Origin: a virus
DNA: 30,124 nt
Virus record (IMG/VR): IMGVR_UViG_3300026478_000549
Location: 1-30,124 of that record
Direction: 5' to 3' (one strand)
Shown: positions 1-5,736 of the stretch, piece after piece
How positions within the stretch are numbered: the stretch's first letter is position 1
Layout of the letters: every line of letters begins with the position of its first letter
Position numbers and translations under genes: made by a program
The notes under the pieces: generated by a model
The model's database searches: none
What the model saw: only the letters and a program-made list of their open reading frames with translations
What the model was told of the DNA's origin: nothing

Positions 1-4
1 GCGT

Positions 5-88
5 ATGGTAAAATGTAAAAAGTGTGGGTGTTTTATGAAGTTGAAAACAACTTTGAGAGCAGCCAAGTGTCCAATAGGAAAGTGGTGA
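5..88 (+). CDS. Tiny zinc-finger-like protein (27 aa, start uncertain)
   Basis: The reading frame from the ATG at 5 gives a basic 27-residue peptide with a CxxCxC cluster (K-C-K-K-C-G-C) and the C-terminal motif KCPIGKW. Short proteins ending in a C-P-x-G-K-W motif recur in tailed phages and probably bind one zinc ion; function is unknown. The frame is open to the window edge, so the true start may lie further left. The stop is 3 nt before the next gene, which suggests one operon with the following oxygenase. Confidence 0.55.
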   Translation: MVKCKKCGCFMKLKTTLRAAKCPIGKW

Positions 89-91
89 GAA

Positions 92-280
92 ATGAATAAG
101 GAAGATGTACTAAAGATCATGTTGGAAAGCATTAATGCTGATAACAGAGATTTATGCAAGAAGGCTGGAATGAGTGATGCAGATGCTGAATCTCAGATTG
201 CTCAGTCTCAGCCTAGCCTAGGCTTCATACTTGGCAATATCTATGACAAGTTGAATGAGGCTGGCGTACTAGCGAAATAA
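92..280 (+). CDS. Hypothetical 62-aa acidic protein
   Basis: No family recognised. The predicted protein is acidic and mostly helical, with one Cys. Its TAA stop shares bases with the ATG of the 2OG oxygenase (TAATG), so the two are probably translationally coupled. The tight join to a recognisable gene is the main evidence that it is real. Confidence 0.7.
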   Translation: MNKEDVLKIMLESINADNRDLCKKAGMSDADAESQIAQSQPSLGFILGNIYDKLNEAGVLAK

Positions 281-909
281 TGTACGCAAAAAAAATATCT
301 CCAGACATTTATGTCGTAGAAGACTTTGTTAGTGAATCAGAACGGTTAGAGGTTTTTGCCCTAATCAACTCACTATCAGAGTCTTCTTGGTATTCTGTCC
401 AAACCAAGGAAACAGACTTCTTTTGGGGAAAACAGTTTACTCGTGAAGTAAGAGCCAATAAAGATGATATTTTAATTCGTTTGACAGATAGGGTTATGAA
501 CCTTGTCCAAGGAAGGTTTTTCGATAATAACCAAGTTGACGGTGAGATAGTTAAAGGTTTTATCGATATTGGAATACATAGGTACTTTAAAGGTGATTAC
601 ATAGGTGCTCATAGGGATAATCATGAGTATTCTCCAGATACCGTCCGATTTGGCATATGTATCTATTACAACGATGATTATGAAGGTGGGGAACTTTTCT
701 ACCCCGAACTAGATATAACATACAAACCAAAAGCAGGAGATCTAGTCATACATGGTGGAAATATACTTCACCAATCGTTACCAGTTACAAGTGACTCAAT
801 AAGATATATTAGTACATGTTTTGCTAAAGGTACGTCAGAATACCCGATTACTCTTAATCAGGAAGTATTTGGTTCTATTGAAGAAGAAGACGGCTCGTTA
901 TATTACTGA
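280..909 (+). CDS. 2OG-Fe(II) oxygenase (prolyl-4-hydroxylase-like fold)
   Basis: 209 aa. The double-stranded beta-helix signature is clear: H111-x-D113 in GAHRDN, distal H164 in GNILHQ, and R175 in SIRYIS as the likely 2-oxoglutarate anchor, with the EGGELFYP turn between. Enzymes of this superfamily use Fe(II), O2 and 2-oxoglutarate to hydroxylate proteins, nucleobases or small molecules. The substrate cannot be read from the sequence. Closest in style to phage and bacterial P4H/PKHD-type enzymes. It overlaps the upstream small gene by one base, and its 3' end overlaps the convergent minus-strand gene at 903-998 by 7 nt. It is one of five 2OG oxygenases in this window. Confidence 0.9.
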   Translation: MYAKKISPDIYVVEDFVSESERLEVFALINSLSESSWYSVQTKETDFFWGKQFTREVRANKDDILIRLTDRVMNLVQGRFFDNNQVDGEIVKGFIDIGIHRYFKGDYIGAHRDNHEYSPDTVRFGICIYYNDDYEGGELFYPELDITYKPKAGDLVIHGGNILHQSLPVTSDSIRYISTCFAKGTSEYPITLNQEVFGSIEEEDGSLYY

Positions 910-998
910 GCGGTGTCTTCGTCCTGTGGCTTTGACTTGTGAGGATTCTCACAGGTGCATGCTTCACAGCACTTTGCTTCTAGTGGTAGGTTTGTCAT
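903..998 (-). CDS. Cys-rich micro-protein (31 aa)
   Basis: Minus-strand frame with ATG at 998 preceded by a good Shine-Dalgarno (AAGGAG, about 11 nt upstream). The peptide contains KCCEACTCENPH, a dense CC..C.C cluster typical of metal-binding micro-proteins, followed by a charged tail. It is the last gene of a minus-strand unit (1471 to 903). The preceding gene ends in a similar CCDQCSC cluster, so the two may be paralogous or cooperate. It converges on the 2OG oxygenase and overlaps its stop. Confidence 0.6.
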   Translation of the reverse strand: MTNLPLEAKCCEACTCENPHKSKPQDEDTAQ

Positions 999-1005
999 GG
1001 CTATA

Positions 1006-1191
1006 TTATATCTCCTTATTTTGTTGACATGAGCATTGATCGCAACACTCTTCTTTAAAAATCTTTAGTGCCAAACCATCGTTTTTAGGTCTATCCCAAG
1101 CAATATGCTCAAGATCTGGTCTGCCTAGATCTTCCCAAAACTTCTCTCTGCCCATAGCATCTGTCTCTGGAATTGGTTCTGACTCTCTCAT
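1006..1191 (-). CDS. Small acidic protein with C-terminal CCxxCxC cluster
   Basis: 61 aa from the ATG at 1191, which forms an ATGA overlap with the stop of the upstream gene and has GGTGG nearby. A longer start at 1203 exists but overlaps more and has a poorly placed ribosome site. The body is acidic (EPIPETDAMGREKFWEDLG) and the C-terminus is ECCDQCSCQQNKEI. Function unknown; probable metal binding. Confidence 0.62.
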   Translation of the reverse strand: MRESEPIPETDAMGREKFWEDLGRPDLEHIAWDRPKNDGLALKIFKEECCDQCSCQQNKEI

Positions 1192-1352
1192 ATTGACCAC
1201 CATCCTTCATACGTTGCTTTACCAGACTCAATCCATTCTCTGTGTAGTTTATTTTGATATACCCAGTCTGTTTCATGAGTCTCCCCGCCACACTTAGGGC
1301 ATGGGTTTTGATTTACAATCTTATATACGTGCTCACAAACCTCTGTGTTCAT
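1188..1352 (-). CDS. Small zinc-ribbon protein (54 aa)
   Basis: Minus-strand ORF starting MNTEVCEHVYK with a CxH pair and a central NPCPKCGGETHETDW segment, giving a C.H...CxxC zinc-ribbon-like arrangement. Both ends use ATGA overlaps (with the membrane peptide upstream and the 61-aa protein downstream), which strongly supports the frame. Small zinc ribbons of this kind are common accessory genes in actinophages; function unknown. Confidence 0.68.
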   Translation of the reverse strand: MNTEVCEHVYKIVNQNPCPKCGGETHETDWVYQNKLHREWIESGKATYEGWWSI

Positions 1353-1471
1353 CTCTGATCCAGGTCTGATAGCATCTTATGAATCTTCTTTATTTCTCTG
1401 CTTACCCACAGTACGGATCCAAGTAAAAATACTACGTACCCCGCAGTTGCCCAATATGTAATATTTGTCAT
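1349..1471 (-). CDS. Single-pass membrane micro-protein (40 aa), leaderless start
   Basis: Residues 4-24 (ITYWATAGYVVFLLGSVLWV) form one hydrophobic helix, followed by a basic amphipathic tail (SREIKKIHKML). The start codon lies exactly 6 nt after a TAGAAT -10 element, so the transcript is probably leaderless. It is the first gene of the unit 1471-903. Phage proteins of this shape can be holin-like or inner-membrane effectors, but nothing here decides the role. Confidence 0.6.
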   Translation of the reverse strand: MTNITYWATAGYVVFLLGSVLWVSREIKKIHKMLSDLDQR

Positions 1472-1477
1472 GAAACC

Positions 1478-1486
1478 ATTCTACCA
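1478..1486 (-). promoter_or_regulatory. Extended -10 promoter for the 1471-903 unit
   Basis: On the minus strand the sequence reads TGG-TAGAAT followed by 6 nt and ATG. No convincing -35. The spacing matches the other leaderless starts in the window. Confidence 0.55.
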
Positions 1487-1574
1487 TAATCTGAAAAATT
1501 TTTTAAAAACCATTTTTAGAAAAATCTGAATTTTTTGCTAAGATGTATGATGCACGATCTACAGAATAAAACAG

Positions 1575-1607
1575 AAAAATAATAGTGAGCACATAATGCA
1601 CCCACTA
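1575..1607 (-). terminator. Rho-independent terminator of the 2219-1622 unit
   Basis: The minus strand reads an 11-bp stem with three wobble pairs (TAGTGGGTGCA / TGTGCTCACTA, loop TTA) followed at once by TTATTTTT. It sits 15 nt after the stop of the last gene in the unit. Nothing else with coding potential is seen between 1487 and 1621. Confidence 0.7.
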
Positions 1608-1621
1608 CTACCCCCTTGAGT

Positions 1622-1807
1622 TTAGATTTCTTTTTTTCCTAAAATCCAACCGTTGTGTATTCCAACAAGTGGGGCGTCAATGCAGACAGCATAACCTTTT
1701 GGAAGTTGTGCAGGGAAAAACCCTATAAACTTTTCAATGTGTTCTTTTGTATAGAATGGAATAGTCTTAGACTCTCCATTAGTCGTTGTTAGTTTTACTG
1801 GTATCAT
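1622..1807 (-). CDS. Hypothetical 61-aa protein
   Basis: Starts MIPVKLTTTNGESK with a strong Shine-Dalgarno (AAGGAG, 8 nt before ATG). Predicted mixed alpha/beta with PKGYAVCIDAPLVGIHNG in the second half; no family recognised. It begins inside the end of the previous gene (overlap 29 nt) and is the last gene before the terminator. Confidence 0.72.
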   Translation of the reverse strand: MIPVKLTTTNGESKTIPFYTKEHIEKFIGFFPAQLPKGYAVCIDAPLVGIHNGWILGKKEI

Positions 1808-1931
1808 TTTTATCTCCTTGTTCTATTGTAATCCCGTTTTTTTCGTAGTGGCTTCTATCGTAGTTAGCAAGAGTGCCACCACTCTCAAGGTGGGCTTTCC
1901 TGCGTAGTTGTTCTGCTGAGTAGTTAGCCAT
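1779..1931 (-). CDS. Hypothetical 50-aa hydrophilic protein
   Basis: Minus-strand frame starting MANYSAEQLRRKAHLESGG, overlapping the end of the zinc protein upstream by 8 nt and the start of the 61-aa protein downstream. The C-terminal third (EQGDKNDTSKTNND) is read in the overlap and may be under dual constraint. No family recognised. Confidence 0.55.
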   Translation of the reverse strand: MANYSAEQLRRKAHLESGGTLANYDRSHYEKNGITIEQGDKNDTSKTNND

Positions 1932-2040
1932 TGGCTACACACTCGCATGGGTCAATGTGATAATCCTCGTTATCACCAAAAAACACTACACCTTTTCCGT
2001 TGCAGGTGTCGCAATCTGCTACATAAATTGAGTTAATCAT
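1924..2040 (-). CDS. DnaJ-type CxxCxGxG mini zinc protein (38 aa)
   Basis: Contains DCDTCNGKGVVFFGDNEDY and a C-terminal CEC, that is one CxxCxGxG knuckle plus a CxC. This is the same layout as the + strand gene at 5793-5972 (NCSDCNGQGVNYWGNGEDY with CDC), so the two are likely paralogues. The CxxCxGxG half-motif resembles a DnaJ zinc repeat. The ATG overlaps the upstream stop (ATGA). Confidence 0.68.
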   Translation of the reverse strand: MINSIYVADCDTCNGKGVVFFGDNEDYHIDPCECVANG

Positions 2041-2219
2041 TTGGATACTCTCCAATTTGTCCACATAGGTAGACGCTCAGGGTCAGTATCATCATACCAA
2101 CGCTCAATGTTGTTTTCACATACTTCACAGAATGTGAATTGGTCATCTCCTACCATAGAGATAGCAGATTTATTTGGTGTATGCTCTTTGCATACTTCTT
2201 GAATTGTTAATGTAGTCAT
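2037..2219 (-). CDS. Small zinc-binding protein (60 aa)
   Basis: First gene of the minus unit 2219-1622. Potential ligands are C10, H13 (EVCKEH) and C31, C34 (FCEVCENN). Ribosome site AAAGGTGG about 9 nt before the ATG. The promoter is the TGC-TAGGAT element with a palindrome 52.5 bp upstream. Function unknown. Confidence 0.7.
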   Translation of the reverse strand: MTTLTIQEVCKEHTPNKSAISMVGDDQFTFCEVCENNIERWYDDTDPERLPMWTNWRVSK

Positions 2220-2252
2220 TTTAGACCACCTTTCTTTTTTCTAACTAGGACT

Positions 2253-2318
2253 ATCCTAGCACTAGGGTCTGACAAATTGGGGCATTTATTCGCTAGGCTC
2301 ACTGTGATTTACACCACA
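2253..2318 (-). promoter_or_regulatory. Promoter of the 2219-1622 unit with CRP-like palindrome
   Basis: Minus strand: -10 TAGGAT (2258-2253) preceded by TGC, TGTCAG in the spacer (2274-2269), no good -35, and a TGTGG-N6-TCACA palindrome at 2303-2318. The palindrome centre is 52.5 bp from the first base of the -10. Confidence 0.7.
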
Positions 2319-2335
2319 TTTATTTGCTAGGCTCA
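2285..2335 (-). repeat. Direct repeats flanking the palindrome
   Basis: Read on the minus strand, TGAGCCTAGCAAATAA and TGAGCCTAGCGAATAA flank the palindrome at 2303-2318. The same arrangement, with TGAGCCTAAGCAAATAA and TGAGCCTTAGCAAATAA, occurs on the + strand around 3816-3868. Confidence 0.7.
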
Positions 2336-2370
2336 CTGCCTGATTTATCGTTATTTAATTTTATAGGAGT

Positions 2371-2436
2371 ATCCTATCATAGATACCCTCAAAAGTCAAG
2401 CACCTTGACGGCGTGTCGTCTGTGATTTATCTCACA
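2371..2436 (-). promoter_or_regulatory. Second minus promoter with CRP-like palindrome
   Basis: TTGACT (2399-2394), 17-nt spacer, TAGGAT (2376-2371); palindrome TGTGAGATAAATCACA at 2436-2421, centre 52.5 bp from the -10. The element ACGGCGTGTCG lies between. No gene begins between this promoter and the next one at 2258, so it makes a short transcript or reads into the 2219 unit. Confidence 0.7.
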
Positions 2437-2573
2437 AGATACATGTTCTCATCAAATGTGAGTACTTTGTGAACCTTGTAGGTTTTATCGATTGGACAGA
2501 TCATCATCCAACCCTCAGGGTCTACATGTCCACATGTTGGACAGATTGGGTGAATTTTTTCGAATGTATTCAT
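2427..2573 (-). CDS. Small zinc-ribbon protein (48 aa)
   Basis: Missed by length-limited gene calling. Starts MNTFEKIHPICPTCGHVD with a second MICPID element, giving CxxC...C ligands. Ribosome site GAAAGGATAACTAAA before ATG 2573, the same leader style as the + strand genes. Its TAA stop lies inside the palindrome at 2421-2436. It is driven by the promoter at 2624-2652. Confidence 0.7.
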   Translation of the reverse strand: MNTFEKIHPICPTCGHVDPEGWMMICPIDKTYKVHKVLTFDENMYLVR

Positions 2574-2623
2574 TTTAGTTATCCTTTCTAGATACTTTCT
2601 TATTTAATTTTTCTTATAGGAGA

Positions 2624-2689
2624 ATAATAGCACACAATTTCCCAAAAGTCAAGTCCTAACACGGCGTGTCGCATGTGATTTAGACCACA
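2624..2689 (-). promoter_or_regulatory. Minus promoter with CRP-like palindrome (divergent hub)
   Basis: TTGACT (2652-2647), 17-nt spacer, TGC-TATTAT (2629-2624). The palindrome TGTGGTCTAAATCACA (2689-2674) is again centred 52.5 bp from the -10, with ACGGCGTGTCGC at 2661-2672 in between. Confidence 0.75.
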
Positions 2690-2724
2690 TCACAAAAGGT
2701 GCAAATCGGACATTGGTCGGGGGC

Positions 2725-2745
2725 TGTGGATAACTTTGTGGATAA
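2725..2745. promoter_or_regulatory. Pair of DnaA boxes
   Basis: Two perfect TGTGGATAA boxes (complement TTATCCACA) start 12 bp apart (2725 and 2737). They lie between the two palindromes of the divergent control region. The same pair geometry occurs at 4834 and 14821. Confidence 0.7.
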
Positions 2746-2765
2746 CTTATGTGACCTACGTCATA

Positions 2766-2836
2766 TGTGATGTATCTCACAAAGTCCTAAATGTCCGTTT
2801 TATACCCTCGAAAATGTCAGACCCCCCTGCTAGAAT
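2766..2836 (+). promoter_or_regulatory. Plus promoter with CRP-like palindrome
   Basis: Palindrome TGTGATGTATCTCACA (2766-2781), AAATGTCCGTTTTATA (2789-2804), TGTCAG in the spacer, and TGC-TAGAAT at 2831-2836. There is no -35. Centre to -10 distance is 57.5 bp. Drives 2870-3475. Confidence 0.7.
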
Positions 2837-2869
2837 ACTTGTATTAGATAAAAAAGAAAGGACAATAAA

Positions 2870-3121
2870 ATGTCACTAGAAAAATTAGATAAAGTAATAG
2901 TAAATGGTTATTCCTCTTGGAACTATGTTTCACAATACTACAATGACTACAATGTAAAGGGTAATGACCCAAATTGTAAGCACGAAACTTGGACAGATGT
3001 TCAAGGTGTTTCAACTAGACAACCATACTTCAATCGCTACTGCGATAAATGTGGTTATCGTAAATTATTCGTAAAGTATGCTAAGTATTGCCGTAATACT
3101 AAGAAAGGTGGTCGTAAATAA
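2870..3121 (+). CDS. Small zinc-ribbon protein (83 aa)
   Basis: Strong ribosome site (GAAAGGACAATAAA). A possible treble-clef set of ligands is C37 and H39 in PNCKHETW with C58 and C61 in RYCDKCGYRK; the C-terminus is basic (NTKKGGRK). This C.H..W...CxxCG layout is seen in small actinophage proteins of unknown role. The stop overlaps the next ATG (TAATG). Confidence 0.78.
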   Translation: MSLEKLDKVIVNGYSSWNYVSQYYNDYNVKGNDPNCKHETWTDVQGVSTRQPYFNRYCDKCGYRKLFVKYAKYCRNTKKGGRK

Positions 3122-3333
3122 TGGCTACACTAGAAATTTTTGAAATGAATTCAGATGGTGCAGGTTGGACTGCGCTAGAAAATGTTTCTGCTGATACTAA
3201 ACTAGATTTAGAATTAGCAATCGTAACAAATGCTCCAATGCAAATGTTATGTTTCAAATGTCATACACCAATCCCTCGTGGAAATGTGTGTGTTAATCAT
3301 AAAAATGTGAAAGGAGGAATTTACCTTGACTAA
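3121..3333 (+). CDS. Small zinc-binding protein (70 aa)
   Basis: C44-F-K-C47-H and C57-V-N-H60 give a CxxC...CxxH finger in the C-terminal half; the N-terminal half is acidic. The coupled stop/start with the previous gene and the 8-nt overlap with the next (TTG start) indicate an operon. Confidence 0.75.
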   Translation: MATLEIFEMNSDGAGWTALENVSADTKLDLELAIVTNAPMQMLCFKCHTPIPRGNVCVNHKNVKGGIYLD

Positions 3334-3475
3334 AAAAAATGTTTTAATCAGTTTTGTAACTGATGCTGAAACTGATCTTCAAGCAGTTTTCAATCTAAAT
3401 AAAATTTTTAATAAACTTTCTGAAAGTGAATTAGAAAAATTTAACGCATTTGAAGTTTTAGATGTTGTTGAATAA
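3326..3475 (+). CDS. Hypothetical 49-aa protein with TTG start
   Basis: An almost perfect Shine-Dalgarno (AAAGGAGG) lies 7 nt before the TTG at 3326, which fixes the start. The peptide begins MTKKNVLISFVTDAETD and ends EVLDVVE; alpha/beta, acidic, no family recognised. A 9-bp AT-rich inverted repeat (TTTTTGCAA / TTGCAAAAA, about 3484-3509) follows and may end the transcript. Confidence 0.72.
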   Translation: MTKKNVLISFVTDAETDLQAVFNLNKIFNKLSESELEKFNAFEVLDVVE

Positions 3476-3524
3476 ATAAAAAGTTTTTGCAAAATAAAAA
3501 TTGCAAAAATTTGCTCGGGCGCTG

Positions 3525-3590
3525 TGTGGTGTAAATCACATCTAAGATACGGCGTGTCGCCTTGACTTTTTGAGGTTTTTATGTTAAACT
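3525..3590 (+). promoter_or_regulatory. Promoter with CRP-like palindrome for the 3627 gene
   Basis: Palindrome TGTGGTGTAAATCACA (3525-3540), ACGGCGTGTCGC, TTGACT (3562-3567), 17-nt spacer, TAAACT (3585-3590). Centre to -10 is 52.5 bp. Confidence 0.75.
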
Positions 3591-3626
3591 ATCCATAGTT
3601 AAAAAATAAAGAAAGGATAACTAAAA

Positions 3627-3716
3627 ATGGACTTTTTAGACTATATGGACGAAATCTACGAGGAACTCGTGGAAGAATTTGGACACGAAATCGAAAGCGA
3701 TTGTATCCATAAGTGA
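3627..3716 (+). CDS. Acidic micro-protein (29 aa)
   Basis: Starts MDFLDYMDEIYEELVEEFGH with ribosome site GAAAGGATAACTAAAA. Strongly acidic amphipathic helix. It has its own promoter, and its TGA stop is embedded in the next palindrome (3712-3727), exactly as for the minus gene 2427-2573. DNA-mimic or inhibitor-like chemistry is possible but unproven. Confidence 0.6.
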   Translation: MDFLDYMDEIYEELVEEFGHEIESDCIHK

Positions 3717-3777
3717 TATAAATCACACAACGCCTACGGCGTGTCGCCTTGACTTTTCAGAGTTTATCTGATAGGAT
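3712..3777 (+). promoter_or_regulatory. Promoter with CRP-like palindrome, no gene directly downstream
   Basis: Palindrome AGTGATATAAATCACA (3712-3727), ACGGCGTGTCGC, TTGACT (3749-3754), 17 nt, TGA-TAGGAT (3772-3777). Centre to -10 is 52.5 bp. The transcript would begin with a ribosome site and only ATG-GGC-TAA, then run into the next promoter region. Confidence 0.7.
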
Positions 3778-3815
3778 ACTAGGTATCAAAACTAAATAAA
3801 GGACAAATGGGCTAA

Positions 3816-3868
3816 TGAGCCTAAGCAAATAAGTGTGATACAAATCACAATGAGCCTTAGCAAATAAG
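3816..3868 (+). repeat. Direct repeats flanking the palindrome
   Basis: TGAGCCTAAGCAAATAA and TGAGCCTTAGCAAATAA flank the palindrome 3834-3849. This mirrors the minus-strand arrangement at 2285-2335, suggesting an inverted duplicate of a regulatory cassette. Confidence 0.7.
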
Positions 3869-3899
3869 TAGCCTAAATGTCAGCCCCAAATGCTAAAAT
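3834..3899 (+). promoter_or_regulatory. Promoter with CRP-like palindrome for 3926-4794
   Basis: Palindrome TGTGATACAAATCACA (3834-3849); TGTCAG in the spacer; TGC-TAAAAT (3894-3899); poor -35. Centre to -10 is 52.5 bp. Confidence 0.72.
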
Positions 3900-3925
3900 T
3901 AGTAATAACAAGAAAGGAAAACTAA

Positions 3926-4126
3926 ATGTCAGCAAATGTCTATTCAATCGAAAATCTCCTAGTGGGAAAAATCTATCGCTCAAAAACTATTGAGGGCGAA
4001 ATCGTATCAGCAGAAAAGCACCCTCAAGGTGTATGGTATGAGAATTGCGAGAGTTATCTCGTAGAAATTCGCAAGCCACAAGGTGGCTACACTTTCCGCA
4101 CTCTAGCAGTAAAGGTAAATGACTAA
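3926..4126 (+). CDS. Small beta-rich protein (66 aa), possibly SH3-like
   Basis: First gene of a five-gene operon. The layout VGKIYRS..EGEIVSAE...YLVEIRKP..G..R resembles the small beta-barrel proteins at 8136 and 8401 (VGDLYTS...TGTI..I...VRVKL..NG..RW), so a distant paralogy is possible. Ribosome site AAGAAAGGAAAACTAA. Function unknown. Confidence 0.72.
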   Translation: MSANVYSIENLLVGKIYRSKTIEGEIVSAEKHPQGVWYENCESYLVEIRKPQGGYTFRTLAVKVND

Positions 4127-4242
4127 TGAAACTAGATGAATTCAAGAAACTAATCGAGGCGCAACGCCAAGAAATCAAATTGACAAACTTAGAGAAAATC
4201 GCTAAAATTGTAGAAACAACAAAAACGAAAGGTAAAAACTAA
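4126..4242 (+). CDS. Basic helical micro-protein (38 aa)
   Basis: TAATG overlaps at both ends. A single amphipathic Lys/Glu-rich helix (MKLDEFKKLIEAQRQEIKLT) with a basic tail TTKTKGKN. No family recognised; the frame is supported by the coupled neighbours. Confidence 0.6.
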   Translation: MKLDEFKKLIEAQRQEIKLTNLEKIAKIVETTKTKGKN

Positions 4243-4493
4243 TGACTACAACTTATACAGACTTTCCATTTACTCACAATGGAATTAACTACATTTCAAG
4301 ATTTACCAATGACTCACCATTTTTGGCAAGAGTTAAATCTATGCCTACCGCAATTTTCAACGAAATAAATCGTGCCTGCCTAAACGAATACCTAGAAAAT
4401 AAAACTTACACACTTTCAGAAATTCAAGCCGTATTAGATACACTTAACGAAGGTGGCTCTCATGCGTTTATCATGTTAGGAGAAAATAACTAA
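4242..4493 (+). CDS. Hypothetical 83-aa protein
   Basis: Coupled by TAATG at both ends. Motifs FTHNGINYISRF and NEYLENKTYTLSEIQAVLDTLNEGGSHAFIMLGE suggest an alpha/beta domain. Not recognised. Confidence 0.72.
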   Translation: MTTTYTDFPFTHNGINYISRFTNDSPFLARVKSMPTAIFNEINRACLNEYLENKTYTLSEIQAVLDTLNEGGSHAFIMLGENN

Positions 4494-4684
4494 TGATGAC
4501 TCGTAAAGACTATGTTCAAACCGCAAACATTCTAAAAGGATTTTCAGATGAAATTCACCCAGCAGTTTTTGAAGATTTAGTAGAAGAATTCGCACAATAT
4601 TTTGGAAGCGATAACGAAAGATTTGATAAAGCACGATTTGAAAAAGCGTGTGGTGTTGATGAGATTGGACTAATACCAGTATGA
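4493..4684 (+). CDS. Conserved phage protein of the RxDYVxxAxxL type (63 aa)
   Basis: Starts TRKDYVQTANILKGF and ends ERFDKARFEKACG, a layout I recognise from small conserved actinophage proteins (Rx(D/K)YVxxAxxL...FxxxRFxxAC) of unknown function. All-helical. Coupled to both neighbours by short overlaps. Confidence 0.75.
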   Translation: MMTRKDYVQTANILKGFSDEIHPAVFEDLVEEFAQYFGSDNERFDKARFEKACGVDEIGLIPV

Positions 4685-4794
4685 GCATGAGCAGATTTCT
4701 AACAACACTAATTCAAATTGGTTTAGTTTCAATTTGTTTTCTTTTAGTTAAAGAATTAATTCGTGACATAAAAGAAAACGGATTTTTCAAATGA
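4681..4794 (+). CDS. Single-pass membrane micro-protein (37 aa)
   Basis: ATGA overlap with the previous stop. Residues 6-24 (FLTTLIQIGLVSICFLLVK) form a transmembrane helix, followed by a charged tail (ELIRDIKENGFFK). Likely inserted with the N-terminus out; role unknown. Last gene of the 3926 operon. Confidence 0.62.
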   Translation: MSMSRFLTTLIQIGLVSICFLLVKELIRDIKENGFFK

Positions 4795-4833
4795 TCTAAA
4801 TTAGTTGAATTTTCAACAATGGGGCCCGAGGGG

Positions 4834-4854
4834 TTATCCACAGGCTTATCCACA
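4834..4854. promoter_or_regulatory. Pair of DnaA boxes
   Basis: Two perfect TTATCCACA boxes start at 4834 and 4846 (12 bp apart). The second sits in the loop of a small inverted repeat (CAGGC/GCCTG). It lies upstream of the palindrome at 4869. Confidence 0.68.
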
Positions 4855-4868
4855 GCCTGTTTAAGAAA

Positions 4869-4954
4869 TGTGGTTAAGATCACAGTTTTTATGTCTCATT
4901 ATTTAAGAATTACGGCGTGTCTAATTTGATTTTGTCAGTAGAAAATGATAGGCT
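4869..4954 (+). promoter_or_regulatory. Promoter with CRP-like palindrome for 4986-5714
   Basis: Palindrome TGTGGTTAAGATCACA (4869-4884), ACGGCGTGTC, TTGATT (4926-4931), spacer with TGTCAG, TGA-TAGGCT (4949-4954). Centre to -10 is 72.5 bp, two helical turns more than the 52.5 class. Confidence 0.7.
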
Positions 4955-4985
4955 TACGGAGTAAGACTAAAGAAAGGAAAAAACA

Positions 4986-5201
4986 ATGAGAGGTTATTCT
5001 ATTGTTGATTTACTAGTAGACCAATACTATGCGCCTACTTCACTACGCCGTCGTTTCAATGGCGGAATTATAAACCATGCTGAATTGCGTGAAGATACTT
5101 ACCCTGCTGAGGGTTGGTTAGATTTCGCAATTCGCTATACACCAAAAGGTTCACTAAAAGATGAGTGGGCTACAGTTTCCGTTAGAGTAGATAATTACTA
5201 A
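4986..5201 (+). CDS. Hypothetical 71-aa protein
   Basis: Ribosome site AGAAAGGAAAAAACA. Opens YSIVDLLVDQYY and ends WATVSVRVDNY, echoing the 3926 protein (YSIENLLVGKIY ... LAVKVND), so the two may be distant paralogues of a small beta-rich family. Function unknown. Confidence 0.72.
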   Translation: MRGYSIVDLLVDQYYAPTSLRRRFNGGIINHAELREDTYPAEGWLDFAIRYTPKGSLKDEWATVSVRVDNY

Positions 5202-5216
5202 GAAAGAGGTAAATAA

Positions 5217-5714
5217 ATGGGACTAGATATGTATCTCCACGCTAAAAAATATGTGGAAAAAGTTGATTGGCAAAAACTACAGGCAGATAATGATTTGTCT
5301 ATGAATAGCCCTGAAGTAATTAATGATTTGTTTAATCAAATTGTAACTACCGCAGGATTAGAAGATGTCGCTACAGATATCTATGGTGCTGAAGTTTCAG
5401 TTACTTGTGCCTATTGGAGAAAGTCTAATCAGATCCATAAGTGGTTTGTAGATAATGTTCAAGGCGGTAATGATAACTGCGGTGAGTACTATGTCTCGCA
5501 TGAGAAACTAAAAGAATTGCTAACTACTTGCCAACAGGCTCTATTTGCTAAAGACCCTAGCCTATTGCCACCACAGGCAGGTTTCTTCTTTGGCTCCTAT
5601 GATATCGATGAATGGTATTGGGCAGATATCAAGGACACTATCAAGAAATTGAAGCGTGTGCTTGCTATGCCTGAAATGTCCAAATTGTCCTTTTACTACA
5701 CTTCTTCGTGGTAG
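5217..5714 (+). CDS. Conserved phage protein of the MGLDMYL family (165 aa)
   Basis: The N-terminus MGLDMYLHAKKYV and the central AYWRKSNQIHKWFVDNVQ segment are hallmarks of a widely distributed phage and bacterial protein family of unknown function. In this family the conserved W-R-K-x-N-x-I-H-x-W block and the following N-D-x-C-G-E-Y (here NDNCGEYYVS) are strongly kept. The C-terminal part (FFFGSYDIDEWYWADI) is also typical. Second gene of a two-gene unit with its own ribosome site (AGAAAGAGG). Confidence 0.85.
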   Translation: MGLDMYLHAKKYVEKVDWQKLQADNDLSMNSPEVINDLFNQIVTTAGLEDVATDIYGAEVSVTCAYWRKSNQIHKWFVDNVQGGNDNCGEYYVSHEKLKELLTTCQQALFAKDPSLLPPQAGFFFGSYDIDEWYWADIKDTIKKLKRVLAMPEMSKLSFYYTSSW

Positions 5715-5736
5715 GACACGCCGTATTGTGGGGGAT

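Noticed and set aside
1109-1291. 60-aa minus-strand open frame
   Set aside because: It is a shadow of the zinc-ribbon gene 1188-1352, which has the coupled ATGA junctions and a CPKCGG motif.
1517-1545. Plus-strand promoter-like TTTAGA-N18-TAAGAT
   Set aside because: No plus-strand gene follows; the downstream sequence is the terminator of the minus-strand unit.
3816-3868. Two ATG-AGC-CTx-AGC-AAA-TAA micro-ORFs (MSLSK)
   Set aside because: The matching minus-strand repeats at 2285-2335 are one base shorter and do not keep the frame, so the repeat is more likely a DNA or RNA element than coding.
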